NCBI GenBank assembly: GCA_911728435.2
Contig: OU452199.1
Coordinates: 9,186,860 to 9,250,859 of the forward strand
DNA: 64,000 nt
From: Apoderus coryli
Taxonomy: Eukaryota; Arthropoda; Insecta; Coleoptera; Attelabidae
Direction of reading: 5' to 3'
Numbering within the stretch: position 1 is the stretch's first letter; every line of letters begins with the position of its first letter. Under the pieces are notes generated by a model, which saw only the letters and a program-made list of their open reading frames with translations, was not told where the DNA came from and made no database searches. Both the position numbers and the translations under genes were made by a program. Positions 1 to 13,645 of this stretch are shown here, piece by piece.

Positions 1-299
1 TTTTTGGAGCACACAGTCGCCGGGTTAAACTGTCAAGATCAACTTTTGCAAGTTCCTTGCTAAATTCAATGGTTAGTTAATCAGTGAATATATTCAAAAT
101 TTTTAAATAGTTTGATGCTTCTAGATGAAGGTCTGCTATAAGTTCACAGCAAAAATGAATGTCAGTATACAGGACGTAACAGAAACGTATATATGTGTAT
201 ATGTTTCTAAATTGCACATTTTGCATGTTATTACACTTTCTATGAGTTCTTTTTCACACAACACATACAACCAACTTGCACTTGTCAAGACAAATATAA

Positions 300-1600
300 A
301 CCATTTGACAAAGTTTTTCGAAAAGTGTTTAGTATCTTTTTCAGTGCTTCGTTTAAGAACATCATTTCATGGAACCGCCATGGAGTCGAAGACCACAAAT
401 TTGTCTTCATACGGAAGCTACATATTAGCGACAATCGATGAGGGTATAATGAGACCCATGCCGCTTATACGAATTTCAGTAAAGCATTTTATCTTGTTGA
501 TCATGATTCATGACATACTTTTGCAGAAGCTGCAGAGATATGATGTAAGAGGTAGCATGCTTAAATGAGTTGGGTCCTATTTGCACGCTAGATCGCAGCG
601 TGTTAGGGTTGAGGGTTGCTTGTCAGAGGCGTTTTTCACGGGAACTGGTGTGCCTCACGGTTCGCATTTGCGACCAGTATTGTTTATTATTTTTGTTAAC
701 GATAATCATGACAAAATTACTTCGAAATGTTTATTCTTTGCAGATGATCTAAAAATATACAGGAGTTATGGTACTATCGAAGATTGCCAGAAGTTGCAGC
801 ATGACCTGGACGTTGCGGGTCGTTTGTGCCTTGCGAATAAAATGTTAATAAATGTCATGGTATGATTTTCACACGAGGTGAGAGTAGATTGCCATTCGCA
901 TACACAATTAGCGGTTCGGAGCTGACGGTTTTGAATGTTGTCAAGGATCTGGATATATTTATATGTAGATGATAAGCTAACTTTTCAGACCCATTATAAT
1001 GCAGCTTTGGCCAGAGCTGGGATTCTTTATGAGGACAGGGACTTTACTGATGTCCATACTTTAAGGCTTGTATATTGTTCGCTTGTTATATCAGTTTTGG
1101 AGTATGGTGCGGTAGTCTGGTCTCCGTATTACGGCAATTTTAAAGAAAGAGAGATTCGAGGCAGTTCAGAATAGGTTCATTAGGTTTGTGAGATTCATGC
1201 TACCTAGGAATGGGATGGTCGTGACTACGAAACAAACACAATGTTATTTGAAATTAAGCCCTTTGGAAAATCGTAGAAAATATTTAGGATCTGTCTATGT
1301 TTTTAAAGTTTTAAATAATTATGTGGACGCCCCTGATATTTTATCACAGTTGCAGCTCAATGAACTCACCTCTAAATAGTGTTATTCGAGACGCTAATGA
1401 TGTGGCTAAAAGTGTAGAATTTTTCGGATCAACACTGGATATAATATATTCAGTGTTCTAAAAATAAAATTAACTAGTTTTAACATATTGATTTACTCTT
1501 GTAGTATAGTGTTTGCTACCTTTACATTAAGTTTGTTGTTTTATATTATATACTCTACAATTTCTTGTAAATTGTATATTGTGTTAAATAAATAAATAAT
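300..1600 (+). pseudogene. Non-LTR retrotransposon remnant (reverse transcriptase)
   Basis: Degenerate reverse transcriptase of a Jockey-superfamily-like non-LTR element. Reading across frames, 380-560 gives the region before and at the first catalytic aspartate (a damaged 'FSKAF..VDHDILLQKL' block), 581-865 gives GVPHGSHLRPVLF followed by FADDLKIY (the YxDD-box equivalent), 935-1174 gives the thumb-side 'LEYGAVVWSPYY' block, and 1188-1379 gives the C-terminal 'LSPLENRRKYLGSVYVFKVLNN' block. An AATAAATAAATAA-type tail at 1585-1600 marks the 3' end. At least three frame changes and in-frame stops make it non-functional. No endonuclease domain is seen upstream, so it is 5'-truncated or unrecognisable before about 300. 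The RT identity is secure; the clade is not. Confidence 0.8.
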
Positions 1601-1609
1601 TATGCATTA

Positions 1610-4070
1610 AATAGCAAAATCAATTTTGAAACTGGTAAAAAAAACTTAAAATATGATGGAAAATAAAAAAGTTTTTAATCATCTAATTTGCTCAAAATTT
1701 TATGCTGGCGTAATTTTGTGTATATAATATAAGTATACTGTATGCCCAAGAAACATCTTTTAATTTTTTAGAGTTGATTGAGAAACTTCACATTTTTGAA
1801 GTTTAGGTATTTCTACCGTTTTATTTTTGAACAATACGACAAGTCTTACATCGACCAAACTAGAAAATAAAAGCCATGAAAATGTAGAAATTGTATTACA
1901 TTACGGACTACAAAAAATTGTTAAGCCCGCCAAATTGTAAAAACAAGCATGTACTCGATAAACAGTAGACCAATAATAAAATATTGGTATTGTGAACTTT
2001 GCTATACCTACCTGTTGGTTTCCGGCCGTATTGACAATTAAATATTGTTGTATTTACCTATTAATATAAATATGTGCCAATAGTTTCAATAATATATAGT
2101 GATATTATTATTGACATTTAATTTATAAATTTGCAAACACTACATAATTTTGCAATGCTAATGTAACTAGAGCGAATGCATCAGAGTTTACCACCAATCC
2201 GCATCAAAATTCCGAACGTAATAATTAATTATGCAATGATATCAACCGAGTTTTACTTTAACAAAAGCTGGATTACATGAATTCGGTAAAGGTAGAGTAA
2301 AGCGATGAATTATTGCTCTGAGCTAACTATAGAGTTTATCTATTGTGGAGCTACTAAACCACGCATCAAATTGTTGTTTAGATAAGTATATTATTATTTG
2401 AAGCTAGATTATAACCAAACACTAAAAATTCATTAAGATAATCGATATTTGAAAACACTAAGCGCACAGAGAGATGAGAAGTTAAATAGCTTAAACTTAA
2501 AGATTCTTGAAGAATGGTACATGAGTGGAAAAGCATTTTAATTGAAAAGTATCATTCATAACCAAAGTGGAGTCTCAGTTTAAATCGAACAACCAAAATT
2601 AGTGGTCACATTAAATTCAAAAGAAGAGCATCAAGCAATTATCAGCCAAAGCATAATTAAAATACAAGAGATTTTACATAATCCAGATAACTACATCGTA
2701 ACAACTACTTCGCAACAAAACACCACATAATGCTATAATTATTTTAAAGATTTAGTTGAAGATAGAATACAACAAACAAAAAATCACAATTAATGTTCAC
2801 AAAACTTGAAATTGTATTTTTTGTTGTTTAAAAATAATATAAAACAGAAAAACTATGATGTTTAATATTTCTTGGTAATTTACATACTTTTAATGATTAT
2901 TTAACATATAAATAAAAGTGTTTACAAAAAGGAGGTTAGCGACTTACCAACGTTTTTCTAATACCTCCCTCATTGCTATAGCTAACTTTTGCCTTTGCGC
3001 TTTGTATAAGTACGTATACATTTTCCGAAGAATAAAAAAAAACTGAGTTTAATCATGTACAAGCGACTTTAGCTTGAGCTCAACTGCAACATCAAAAATA
3101 TTTTTAAATTTAAATTAATGCTGAGATACCTACCGATTCCATTTTGTATGTATAATATACCTATATAGAGCTATAGCATGTACGAGTAATAGCAGCTGCT
3201 AGTCGAACTCTAAAGTTGAAAGTTTAGTAGTTTAAGAACAAACATTTATCATTTGAAAAACTAATATAAGCATTTTTCTAGCTTGGGAATTTTTGACGGT
3301 AAAACTCCTTTTAGTAGAGAGTTGGTTAAACGATTATTTTTAACGTTCATGAAGTGGAATTTTTTACAAAATAAAAGTTTCCATCTATTAAAAACACGCT
3401 GTTTAATGAGAAAATATTAAAAAAGTACACAAGTTTTGAACTGATTATTTTGTGCTGTAAAAAGCTTGTAACTGAAATGTTTCCGAAGTTCTGTTTGGTG
3501 AAAGTAATGATAATATAATTTAATTAGGTAACTCACCAGTATAGCTGGCAATGCGATATTTAAATTTCAGGTAGGGAAATACTATTTGTAGCATCCTGCA
3601 TGTGTAGTTTTCACAGGATGAAAATAGATTAGTAGATCAATACCACCCTTTACCACTCTCGCGTTCATACAGCTATTTTTTGGTGCTAATAACTGTTTTG
3701 TTCTTTTGGTTTTTAATTTTAATACACGTTTGATTATTGTTATAAGTATTAATTGTTTGAATTACTTAATAATATGTCTTTCTGTCGTGTACATATGCCT
3801 CAAGTACTTATTGCGCACGCACATGGAGAGAGACATTTTTAATCATTTTGTACTCACTATTAAAATAACCGCTCAGTAGTTTGCAATCCGCTGTAGTTTC
3901 TTCTTTAATTAATGGTAAATTCTTATAACATTGTTTATAATTAGCATCTAGTGATCGTGAACGGATTACACGTTTGTCTTGCGACTCGTGTCACATGGAA
4001 ACGTGCCGTATCACGTACTAATACAAATATACTAATACAAAATTGATTAATCAAAGGAAAAAGCATCTCA
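1610..4070. other. AT-rich sequence, no gene recognised
   Basis: No open frame with recognisable protein content on either strand and no inverted-repeat termini that I could pair. Short AT-rich simple tracts only. Confidence 0.5.
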
Positions 4071-4074
4071 ACCA

Positions 4075-4470
4075 GGCGGGAGTCGGGAGACCCCAGACCG
4101 TACGTTGAGGTAGCTGGCACACATGTGCAAGAACACACCTGTCCCACAGTCCGTATGGACTGATTTCCTACGTTATACGGCTTCCTTGCCGTACTGATTA
4201 GAGCACCATGAGCTCGAAAACTGTGGATGGATGCGTGTGCACGAATCGTGCGCAATCGCACGATACAATCGTACAATCCGCTCCTCCTGTTTCGACCTCG
4301 ATTGGTCTCGTCAGCAGCGGAACACCGCTGGACAGGGCATCTTTTGTATTGTTTATAATGACCCTCAATTGTGCTGTTTGTATGTCATTTGGACTGTGAT
4401 GGGGGAAGTGGAAGTGGAAGTGGAGAAAGAGTTAGCCAGCAAGCGTACGATCAAAGCCGTAACGTGAGCA
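4075..4470. other. Locally GC-richer, CpG-containing patch; possible host exon or promoter
   Basis: This 400-bp patch is clearly richer in G+C and CpG than its surroundings. It contains a 63-codon frame (4208-4399 +), an overlapping 78-codon frame (4231-4467 +) and a 111-codon frame on the other strand (3941-4276), none of which resembles a family I know. A short hexamer repeat (GTGGAA-type, about 4402-4425) encodes a GEVEVEVEKE stretch. It might be an exon or promoter of an unseen host gene or part of an unrecognised element. No function is claimed. Confidence 0.25.
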
Positions 4471-4885
4471 AACAAAACTTATTGTATATATATACCTAAG
4501 TATAGGTTTTTTAGGATTACGTTCCACCCTTATAATTCTAGTCCATTATTAAAATTTGTCACTAGTTATCAGATATAAAATATAAACTAGGCAAATACAA
4601 TTCGTCTAATTGCCCAAATTAAGGGTAATCACACACCAACCATCTTCGAAATATAAACATAAATAATTCAATATGTAAGTTGGTTTATTGATATCTCTCC
4701 TTGACAAAGTATTATTGCTCAATTTATGTTTGTTGTTTAATGCGTAAATATCAAAAAATGTATTACATTTCCTTTATTTTTATAAAGCAGTTTATTTATC
4801 AATTAATTTACACAGCTCAAATGTTCAGGTCAATCCACGAAGAAGCCCAGCAAGTGATAGTATAGGCTACATCGAAACCTTAACC

Positions 4886-6127
4886 TTAACAATAGATAAA
4901 CAAACATAGATGCGCAAAGCCTGTCTATAAATTAAAACACTGTAATGTACTCGATAGCAACCACTTGCTGTACTCGATAGGGCAAGACAGAGAGAGAGAA
5001 TGTACACGGCATGGATAAAATTTGTACGCGGTAATAGGTAGTGCGATGTTTTTTTATTATCTATGAGGGTAGTTGTTGTTCCCTGTCAAGGTTACGAATA
5101 TTAATTTATTTCGTTTATCTATGGTTGAAAGCGTTGTTGTTGTTAAAGTGATAAATATTTTTTGCATCTGTCAGACAGTAAGGTTATTTATTTATGTTGT
5201 TTTTCAAGTTAGTTTTGTTACGAGAGTAGTAAATTATTCCAAAAATATTTTATAATTTATTTTTTTACTCTTTTCAATAATAACTATTATGAACTAGTTA
5301 TTAAAATATCATTGCACTTTTTTTTTGAATATCTTTAAATAACAGCTAAAAATACTGAAAAAGTGTTTAAACCATTACGTGTCATATACCACCTTTTTTT
5401 AATTGAAAATGGCTTTAATTTAAAAAAAAAATCCACAGCCTTATTTAAAAAAAGCAAGTAGATGATGGGTTTTTAAAAACGAAACTTCGTAGTGAATATT
5501 TATAAATTCCATCTTATTCTCCTCAAAAAGTAAAGTGCTTTTTATTTTTTTATATCTGTAAGAAGAAGAATAAGTAAAAACTAAAAGCGGAAAAAATCGT
5601 TTTTTCAAAAATTCTCGAAAACTTTTCTTGACATTGTAACTCCTACCGTTTCCAAGATTCCAATGCTGTCCCATTCTTATCATGGACACAGTGTATAAAA
5701 ATAGAATTCAAGCTTTGTAAGTTAAATAAAACAGAACTACATTTTTGGATGCGATCGACCGAAAAGTTTATGTACAACACCCCGTATAATAAATAAAATG
5801 CTTTTAAAATTAATTTTAGTTATTCCACATTTAAATTTGTCTGAAAATGATCAAAATATTTTGGGCGTACCTGTTATATAAGCATTCAACACACAACGTT
5901 TGTTACGAACGAGATATACACTTTGCTGTGGTCTAAACATATTCACGTGCCCAGTAGGTACAATACAATTTTATTTTTTAGCTATTGTAGCGTGTAGTGG
6001 CAACATCTATTGGTTGTTAGAGAACTAGAGGTTCCACTGTCTGTGTATAGATAGATACCACTGCTGTTTTTGAGTATTAATATTGTCAAAAGCGTTGACA
6101 ATCTCTGTTTGTTTATCTATGCCTTAA
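4886..6127. repeat. Inverted repeat pair bounding about 1.2 kb; possible TIR element
   Basis: A 27-bp arm at 4886-4912 (TTAAC..ATAGATAAACAAACA) is matched in inverted orientation at 6101-6127 with about four mismatches. The interior is AT-rich and non-coding, apart from a minus-strand 82-codon frame (5441-5689) of no recognisable family. Near 5780 a short ACACCCCGTATAAT-type sequence resembles a mariner terminus. I cannot confirm a target duplication, so a non-autonomous DNA transposon is a guess. Confidence 0.3.
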
Positions 6128-6249
6128 CCATCGCCGCCACATAAGTCTGGAAAGAGTGTGCGAATCGGAACTTCCCACACAGTGCAGATCTCGACATCGG
6201 TAACTCAGAGACACATAACCAAATAAAGCTCTATTTATTTAATCGATAA

Positions 6250-9200
6250 ATTTTTGTAGAACTGAAAGAATAATAAATAAATTATTCCGTCATCTCTTCA
6301 GCAATTATCATCAAATAGATGAGAAGTGTATTAAAAAACTTCTTTTCAAAGATTTATGTACATAATTTTTTGTGGTCGCTAATCTAAATAGGGAATGATT
6401 TACATAAGTGCCATTACATTTAAGAGCAGATATTTTTTAGGCTACTAATTATGCTTTTTTCCTAATTTCCTACAGATGCTGCAGGATAAACCTTGTCTGA
6501 GATAAAGGCGGAGTCCCTGCCATGGGCATCGCCTGAAAAGGCACAAATTTTAATGTTCATGTCGGTAATATAAAGTTATCAATGTTTCTGAATTCTCAGG
6601 AAGTATTCCTGTCCTGTATATTAGAAGCTTGTCAAGTTTTCTTTCTTTTATTAATGATGAAATAACTACGCTCATGATGAATCGTTAATAAAATAGAGGA
6701 TACGATAACAGCAGGTTCTCCAAGGGTTATTAAATTTAAAAATTAGCCGGGCGTAGTTGGTTTCCAATTAAGATTTTTTGATTATATTAAGATGTATAAT
6801 AAGTATTCAAATTTTTGATCGAATGCTAATTTGTAAAAAATGTATGCAGAGTTAAATGAACTAAAGAAAAGTGTTTTGTATTCTCATGTTTATATTGTGT
6901 TTATTCTCCGGCTAAAAAACACCCTCCGATGACTGGCAATAATAATTGGTAAAATATAGGTACTTGAATTTAAGCCAATTCTTGATTTTTCATCAACATT
7001 GATGCCTAGGCAATTTTTTCTTTAAATAATTAAACCTGAATATGCCGCAGTAACCGTTCAGGCGAAAAATCATTATTTCTACCCTTAAACACGTCTCGGC
7101 GAGTTATTGAACTTCTCCTTACATACACTTCTCTTCAGAAATTCGGTTCTGAAATTTTTGTAATTGAAACGACGACGGCGACGTGAAAAGAGAAAGAAAA
7201 AATCCCTAACAAAAAGCTCCCTCATACATTACGCGGTAGCACGAATTGACGTTGAGCTTACAGGACGAATCCAATCAAACCTAAAGTAATGTTCGTGACA
7301 AAGCTTAACGAATGGCTGAACACGAACGACAATACATTTTGCAGCGGTTGATCCGGAAAAGGCAGTTTTTCACTACATATGTAGGTACGTGCAGTGCAGC
7401 CGCAGTTTTCCAAAACATATTGAGCAAAAAGAAAACATATGGATTTATTGAGCGGTCACGTCATACAATGTAATTTAGCCGCGTCATGGTGATGTCATCT
7501 GTGATTATATAAATCCAATAAACAACTCAATATTTGTTACAACATTTTTCAAATATATTGCTTGTGTTGCAAGTAAAGTCGCCTGTATCGGCAAATTTTA
7601 TAAAATCAAAACTGTATAGTACATATACATATACAGGGTGGCTCATATTGCAGTGACGGCATTCAGCTACCTTATTTTAATTAACAAAAAATATAGGCAC
7701 ATAAATGCTGTACTTCTGCCAAAAGAATTGTAATTTTAAAAACCAGACAGTGTTGCCATATTTGGCATTTAATTAATTTTCTCGTTTTTTTTTCAAATGC
7801 ACACCTCTGTATATTATGTCAGGTATAAATGAACCATTCAATGACAAATTCAACGATATACATCAAGCGGTGCCCTCTACGCACTGTTTCTAAAATATCA
7901 GTGGTGAAAGGGCACACGCAGGACTAACCTGTCCACATTTTTAGTGTATTACTTATTTCCGTATAAAACCAATATCTTGACAGAAGCTTCTGTAGAGCTG
8001 TATCTTAGGTACTGTAATTTTTTCGAATTGAGACAATCCTTTTCCAAACACACTCTTGCTAAAATATAAAATTGAGTTGTTGGTGAAACAACAAATTCTG
8101 TATTAGAATTTAAAGTTATATTTTTTGAGACTTCTTTAATTTTATCATTATGTTGTAGTATTGTTACTAGCAGAAGATAATATCGGAAATTAAGCTTTCA
8201 GTCAAACAAAAAAACTACGGTGTTAAATATGAAATAAAGGAACGTGAGAAGTGGAAGTCCTACCTTGTTTTAATCCCTTGATTCTGGACCAGCCGACTCT
8301 TCACCAATCATTCATTTTTCTATATTCTATATTCTATTTCTATAATTGTTTTTAATCATACAAAATATGCTTTCAGATGCAGAAGTATCAGGTGTAACCT
8401 GATAATTAAATTTGAAAAAGCTACTGCAAAATTACCATTTGTAGCAGATGTAAACTAGCTACTAGAGAGAGGGCAGCAATAAGAAAGATTGAGTAGATTT
8501 CTGAAGAACAAATAAACCTAAAAATTCCCTGCATTGCCATCGTCAATAATTTTTTTATTCGTAGCAATTAATTTTTAAATTTGTATTAATTTTTTACAGA
8601 TTGTGCTTGGCTTTAGTGCCTCCCTAAGGATTTCGTACTGAAATTGAGGGTTTTGTTCAAAATGTAGTACTGACGTGCCGAATTTGCTAATTTTGTACTG
8701 AATTCAGTACAATTGTACTGAAACGGTAGCACTGATTGTTAATAGCATTTCCGTTCAACAACAACTAGCCAGTGTTCCCTTCGCTTTCGTTGACTGATAG
8801 GAAAGGACCTATCGCGGCATAAACTTCAATTTCGCTTGGCGCGAAATATATGATAGCAATAAACAAAAGAAAAGAATGCTAAATTAAATATTGAATTCAT
8901 CCAGTTTTGAATGAGAATTATGATTTAAGAAAAAATTTAAATTAATTGATTGTCGAAAAGAAAAAAAGATCAAACATAATGAAACAACAAGTTAATAATG
9001 AATTTGGGACGAAACATGTATATCACATAATTTTTAGAGCCACAGCTAGACTTGTTTCTGTCCAGCGAAAAGCCATACAAATATTTCTAGTAAAAATGAA
9101 AAAATCATGAAACTAATACCTTCTCCAACCTGATACAATTGACAAAAATGGCATATAAACATTCAGTTTGCAATTTACCAATCAAAACTATTAACTATTA

Positions 9201-9440
9201 AATATGTTATGGATGGCTTTGCCAGTCATCTGAGCTCAACAAAACAAATGTAATCATAATTAAACTACACGCAGTAACATAATAACATAGTGGCTAAAGC
9301 GTCAAGTTTGACAATACTAGTCAACTATAACCAGACCTGATGATAATTGTATAATATGCCTAACAGCTATATACCAAACACCAATTGAGATGCACACATT
9401 CATAGACTATAGATTAGATACCAGATTTCGCTTCATTTAA
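6250..9440. other. AT-rich sequence, no gene recognised
   Basis: No recognisable coding content. A patch at about 7050-7350 is somewhat richer in GC. Near 7633 an ACAGGGTGGCTCATATT sequence resembles a mariner-type terminus, but I found no partner. At 8620-8730 the motif GTACTGAA recurs several times. Confidence 0.45.
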
Positions 9441-9444
9441 GATA

Positions 9445-11859
9445 CACGCTAAAAAGAGTTTGGTTAATTTAACAAAAATATTGTTAATCCAACAAAACCA
9501 TTTGTTTCTATATCCACGATTAAATATCTGTTTGCACTAACAAAATCATTTAGTTAGATGCTAACTAAGTCCTAATTACCATAAATAAAGCTAGGGTTGA
9601 GAGAAATAAATATTTGATAAATTCAACAAAATATTTTTTGAAGGCAACTTATATCTGCCTTAACTTGTTTAATAAGCTACTTAATATAACAAAAATATTT
9701 TGTTAAATCAAAGTAACCAATATTTCTCTTAATTAATATATTCTGTTAGGATAAACACTATACTGACGTTGATTTGAAAATCCGTTTTTTTATTCTAATA
9801 CAATTTATATTTAATCAAAATAAGTATTTTTATTATATTTGATTCTAGATTTACTTACTTGAATTTACATACTTTATCACTCTAAATAATCACTTTTTTT
9901 TTCTATTTAGAGTTTGAAATAAAAATCAAATATTTATTAGACAAAAACATTTATTTGTACTTTGGCTTTATTCTCTAACAATAAAATTAAAAGTAAAAAA
10001 AAATTTAAGACATTGTAGAGTTTAGAAAAACTAACGAAATAGACATTTAGCTTAATCAAATGTGCATAAAATGAGAGCAAACTTAAAATCAGAAGAAAAT
10101 TAGATAATTCTATAAACTAAACATAAGTAGTATATTAAAAAACTCAAAATTAATACACAAATTTCATAAGTAGAAACAAAGACTAAATATTTGTTAAATA
10201 GAATTATTGACCTAACTAAATGTGGGTAAAGAAAATTACTAAATTATTTACCTGAATTATAACTGTAAGGTACTTAATTATTGTAGTATATTAAAAACAC
10301 CCCACAACCAATCCATAAATTTCGCACGACTCTCTTGTTGGAAAGTTGAAAACTTCGAGTGCTTATTTTTGCTACTTTTCACTCTTCTCAAACTCTAAAT
10401 CAATCTATAACAAAAATGCCAATGTAGGGAAATAGTAAAAACATATTAACTGTTTGCAAAAAAATACATGGAGCACACATATTAGAATTTTAAAAGTCTT
10501 CATGAAAGAAACTGGAATATTTTTTTAAAAGCGTTATCGATTTTATCACAATTGGGAGAATTAGGTAGGTATACCTACTAATGTTTACCAAACTAGTTTT
10601 CAGTGTCTAGCGGTACATCAAAATTTGTTCTACTACCTACCTAATTACCTATATAATAATAAATATATTATATTTTATTTTATTATTATTATAACATTTA
10701 TTGTTGTTACTACATATTACCTATAATAATTAATAACATAAACGAAATGGTACTTACCAACTCAACAATATTCATAAATATCACCAAAGATTAATGTACA
10801 TTAATCTTTGATATCACTAACTGACACAACAAACAAACACCCATCAGTTCTTGGTAATTTATAATTATAATAGTAACTAAAACCACAGTTTTTACCGCTA
10901 AAACTAACTCTAACTAAAATAAAATGCAAGGACACAAGCAAATGCAACAAAAAGCGTCCAAACATCACTGCCATAGAATAATGTTTATATTGGGAATCCC
11001 CGCTTTCAAGGTTGCTGTCGGCTTTTGGGTTTTGGGACAATCAAAAATCAAAGCTACTTAGAACCAAAACACAGCCAGCAGACGTTGTTGCCAGAGATTC
11101 CAGCAATTACCATTCATAGGAAATAAATAATGTTGAAGTTTTAGGGAAATTAAAGTACCTAATCTAAAATATCAATAATATCTAAATATCTCAGATCGTA
11201 CATTTACATTTTGACAATAAATTTAAGTACAAGGAGATGTCTATTATAAGTATAGGGAGATATCGATAAACCAAACTTAACGAATTAAGTAATATTAATA
11301 TAATATTTATTAGCAAATGATTGTGTAAAGATTTATATTTTATTATATGCATTTATAGTGTAGCAGTAAAATACACAGGAATATACCTAGGTGTCTATCG
11401 TATTGCTATTTTGCAGATTAGGTAGCTAGCCCTATAGGAAGTGACAACACTGAGCGTAATTACCTTGCAGGTACGACAAAATATTTATTTGCCAGAAAAA
11501 TCTGATTTCTTGACAAGTTTATAATTTTACAAATATATATTTTGTCAAATAAACAAAATTGATATTATTCAGATGATTAGTTTCTGTTAATTTTAACCCA
11601 GATCTTTGTTTAATTTAACTAAATATCTCTTGTTTATTTCAATTCATTAAAATGACTAATGTAAGTACATATATCTTATTTATAACAGAAAAATTACTTG
11701 AATATGCAAAATAAAGGACAAAATATTTTGCTTGAAATAAAAAAGCCTGTTTATTACTTTAAAGTCCATATTGCTATTACAAGTATATATAATGTTACCT
11801 TAAACAAAATTTTGGAAATAAATATATTCTGTAAATTTAACCAAACAGTTTTTAGTGTG
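9445..11859. mobile_element. Non-autonomous DNA transposon with TIRs and TA flanks
   Basis: The left end at 9445 begins CACGCTAAAAAGAGTTTGG and the right end read on the minus strand begins CACACTAAAAACTGTTTGG, then both continue with similar AT-rich sequence. Both ends abut a TA dinucleotide (9443-9444 and 11860-11861), as expected for a Tc1/mariner-like TA target duplication. The 2.4-kb interior has no transposase, only small AT-rich frames (10801-11040 minus, 11698-11943 plus) without family resemblance. Several copies of an AACAAAAATATTTTGTTAA-like motif near both ends could be subterminal binding sites. It must depend on a transposase supplied elsewhere. Confidence 0.6.
10785..10810. repeat. 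26-bp perfect palindrome
   Basis: CAAAGATTAATG is followed directly by its exact reverse complement, with no spacer at the GTAC centre, inside the 9.4-11.9 kb TIR element. It could form a cruciform or be a fold-back scar. Confidence 0.9.
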
Positions 11860-12321
11860 TATTGGGACAACATTTCACCGATTTGTTTCAGTATAATTAT
11901 ATGCCTACAAACATTATTCCCGGTTAAAATATTTCGTAAATAAATTTGAAATACTGTGATAGTACTTTAGACATCAAACTTTCTTTAATGTTGAAAGAAA
12001 GGTATATAGAGTTCTGTAACATGAAAAACCCTTATAAAACATGAAAAATTATCAACCATGGAGTTATTTTGGGTTATACAAGACACACATATCAGGTGAA
12101 TGACAATGATAAAGCATAATAATAATAATATTTATTGGCCATCATACGGTATAACAAATGTATACATTGGCAAGTCTACAATATTATGATACAGTCAACT
12201 AAAGGTTAAATAAAATAATAAATAATATACAGTACCTATACAGATAAAGGGACACGTTAAAAATACAAACAGAAATAACAAAGAAGAACAAAAAGTGTCA
12301 ACAATTTAAAATAATTTTGTG

Positions 12322-13602
12322 TTATTGCAGTGCATCTATGAACTCTTGCACACTATAAAATGTACCGTCAATCAAAAATGTCTTAAGTTCATACTTAAAT
12401 CTTCTCTCGGTCTGACAGGTCCTTAAGTCCTCAGGAAGTAAATTGTAAAAAAAACAGCCCGCATATGATGGTGACTTATTATAGAATTCAAACCTAGGAC
12501 GCGGTAAGTACAACCTATCTCTTCCTCTGGTTGGATAATCATGACTACTGCCACAGGTGGGAGTCAGATGTTTGCTTTTAAAAATATCAGACAACAACTT
12601 ATACAAGTAAATGGATGGGACGGTGAGTAATTTATTGGCTCTAAATGCCTCCCGACAGCTGCCTCTATAGGGAATGCCAAAAATACATCGGATTGCCCGT
12701 TTTTGCAGAATAAAAATTCTGAGAGCTTCAGTGCACCTACCCCAGACCACTATATTATATGCAATCGCTGAGTAAATCATAGCATAGTAAACCGAGAGCA
12801 ACGACTTCACGCACATAAACCTCTTCAAGGAATGTAACACAAATAAGTTTTTATTTAATTTGCCACATAATCTCTCAACATGTTCCGCCCAGCTCAACGT
12901 CGGATCCACTATCACTCCCAATAGGCTAGCTGAATCTGAAAAAGCTAACTGATTGTTTTCAAAGTTTATATTAAAATTTTGTGTTATATGTCTACTGAAG
13001 TTTAGGGTCTTTGTTTTATTATAGTTTATCATTAGCCCGTTTTTCCGACACCATGTGTGAAATTCATTGAGGGTTTGATTAATTTTATGTTTCAGTGCCT
13101 CGAGATTTTTGTCAGACAGCAAAATTGTGGTATCGTCAGCGTACATTTAGACATGACCATGCGTGATATTTGCTGGTAGATCATTCACATAGAGCAGGAA
13201 AAGAAGTGGACCCAGTATGCTGCCTTGAGGAGTTCCTATATCAATATTTCTAACATCTGATAAAACAGAGTTAATTTTGATAGTTATCTTTCGATTAGAT
13301 AAATAAGATCGTATCCATGTATTAACTGGGCCACGTATTCCAATATTTTGTAATTTGTCGCATAAGAAGTCTCTATCTACCACGTCAAACGCACAAGAGA
13401 GATCGAATAGGATAGCGACGGCGTACGAACCATCATTGGTCAGATCATAAGCACGCTGAATAAACTCTCGGGTACATGTTTCGGTAGAAAATCCCTTTCT
13501 AAACCCATGTTGACAGTTACTCAAGACCCCACACTTACTTAAAAATCCGTAAATTCTCTCCGCCACTATTTTTTCCATAATCTTCGAGAACGTACTTAAC
13601 AA
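12322..13602 (-). pseudogene. Non-LTR reverse transcriptase, palm to C-terminus, one stop codon
   Basis: One continuous frame of about 426 codons interrupted by a single TAA at 13147-13149. Blocks in order: 'YRPIALLSTFSKIMEKIV', 'QHGFRKGFSTET', 'AILFDLSCAFDVVDRDFL' (first catalytic Asp), 'GTPQGSILGPLLFLLYVNDLP', then the stop, then MYADDTTILL (catalytic DD), and the thumb and C-terminus 'AIAYNIVVWG', 'LQKRAIRCIFG', ending in 'LKTFLIDGTFYSVQEFI'. The stop lies just before the YADD box, so no active RT can be made without suppression. Family assignment as non-LTR RT is certain; the clade is probably within the Jockey/CR1 group. Confidence 0.9.
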
Positions 13603-13645
13603 AGCTATAGGTCTGTAATTTTCAATAGCCGTGGGACTGCCTTTT

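Noticed and set aside
3941..4276. 111-codon minus-strand frame in the GC-rich patch
   Set aside because: Overlaps two competing plus-strand frames and has no family resemblance; mentioned only as part of the patch.
5441..5790. Possible mariner-like terminus (ACACCCCGTATAAT) and adjacent frame
   Set aside because: No partner terminus and no transposase motif found.
7630..7660. ACAGGGTGGCTCATATT, mariner-like terminus
   Set aside because: No matching inverted partner within a plausible distance and no coding sequence.
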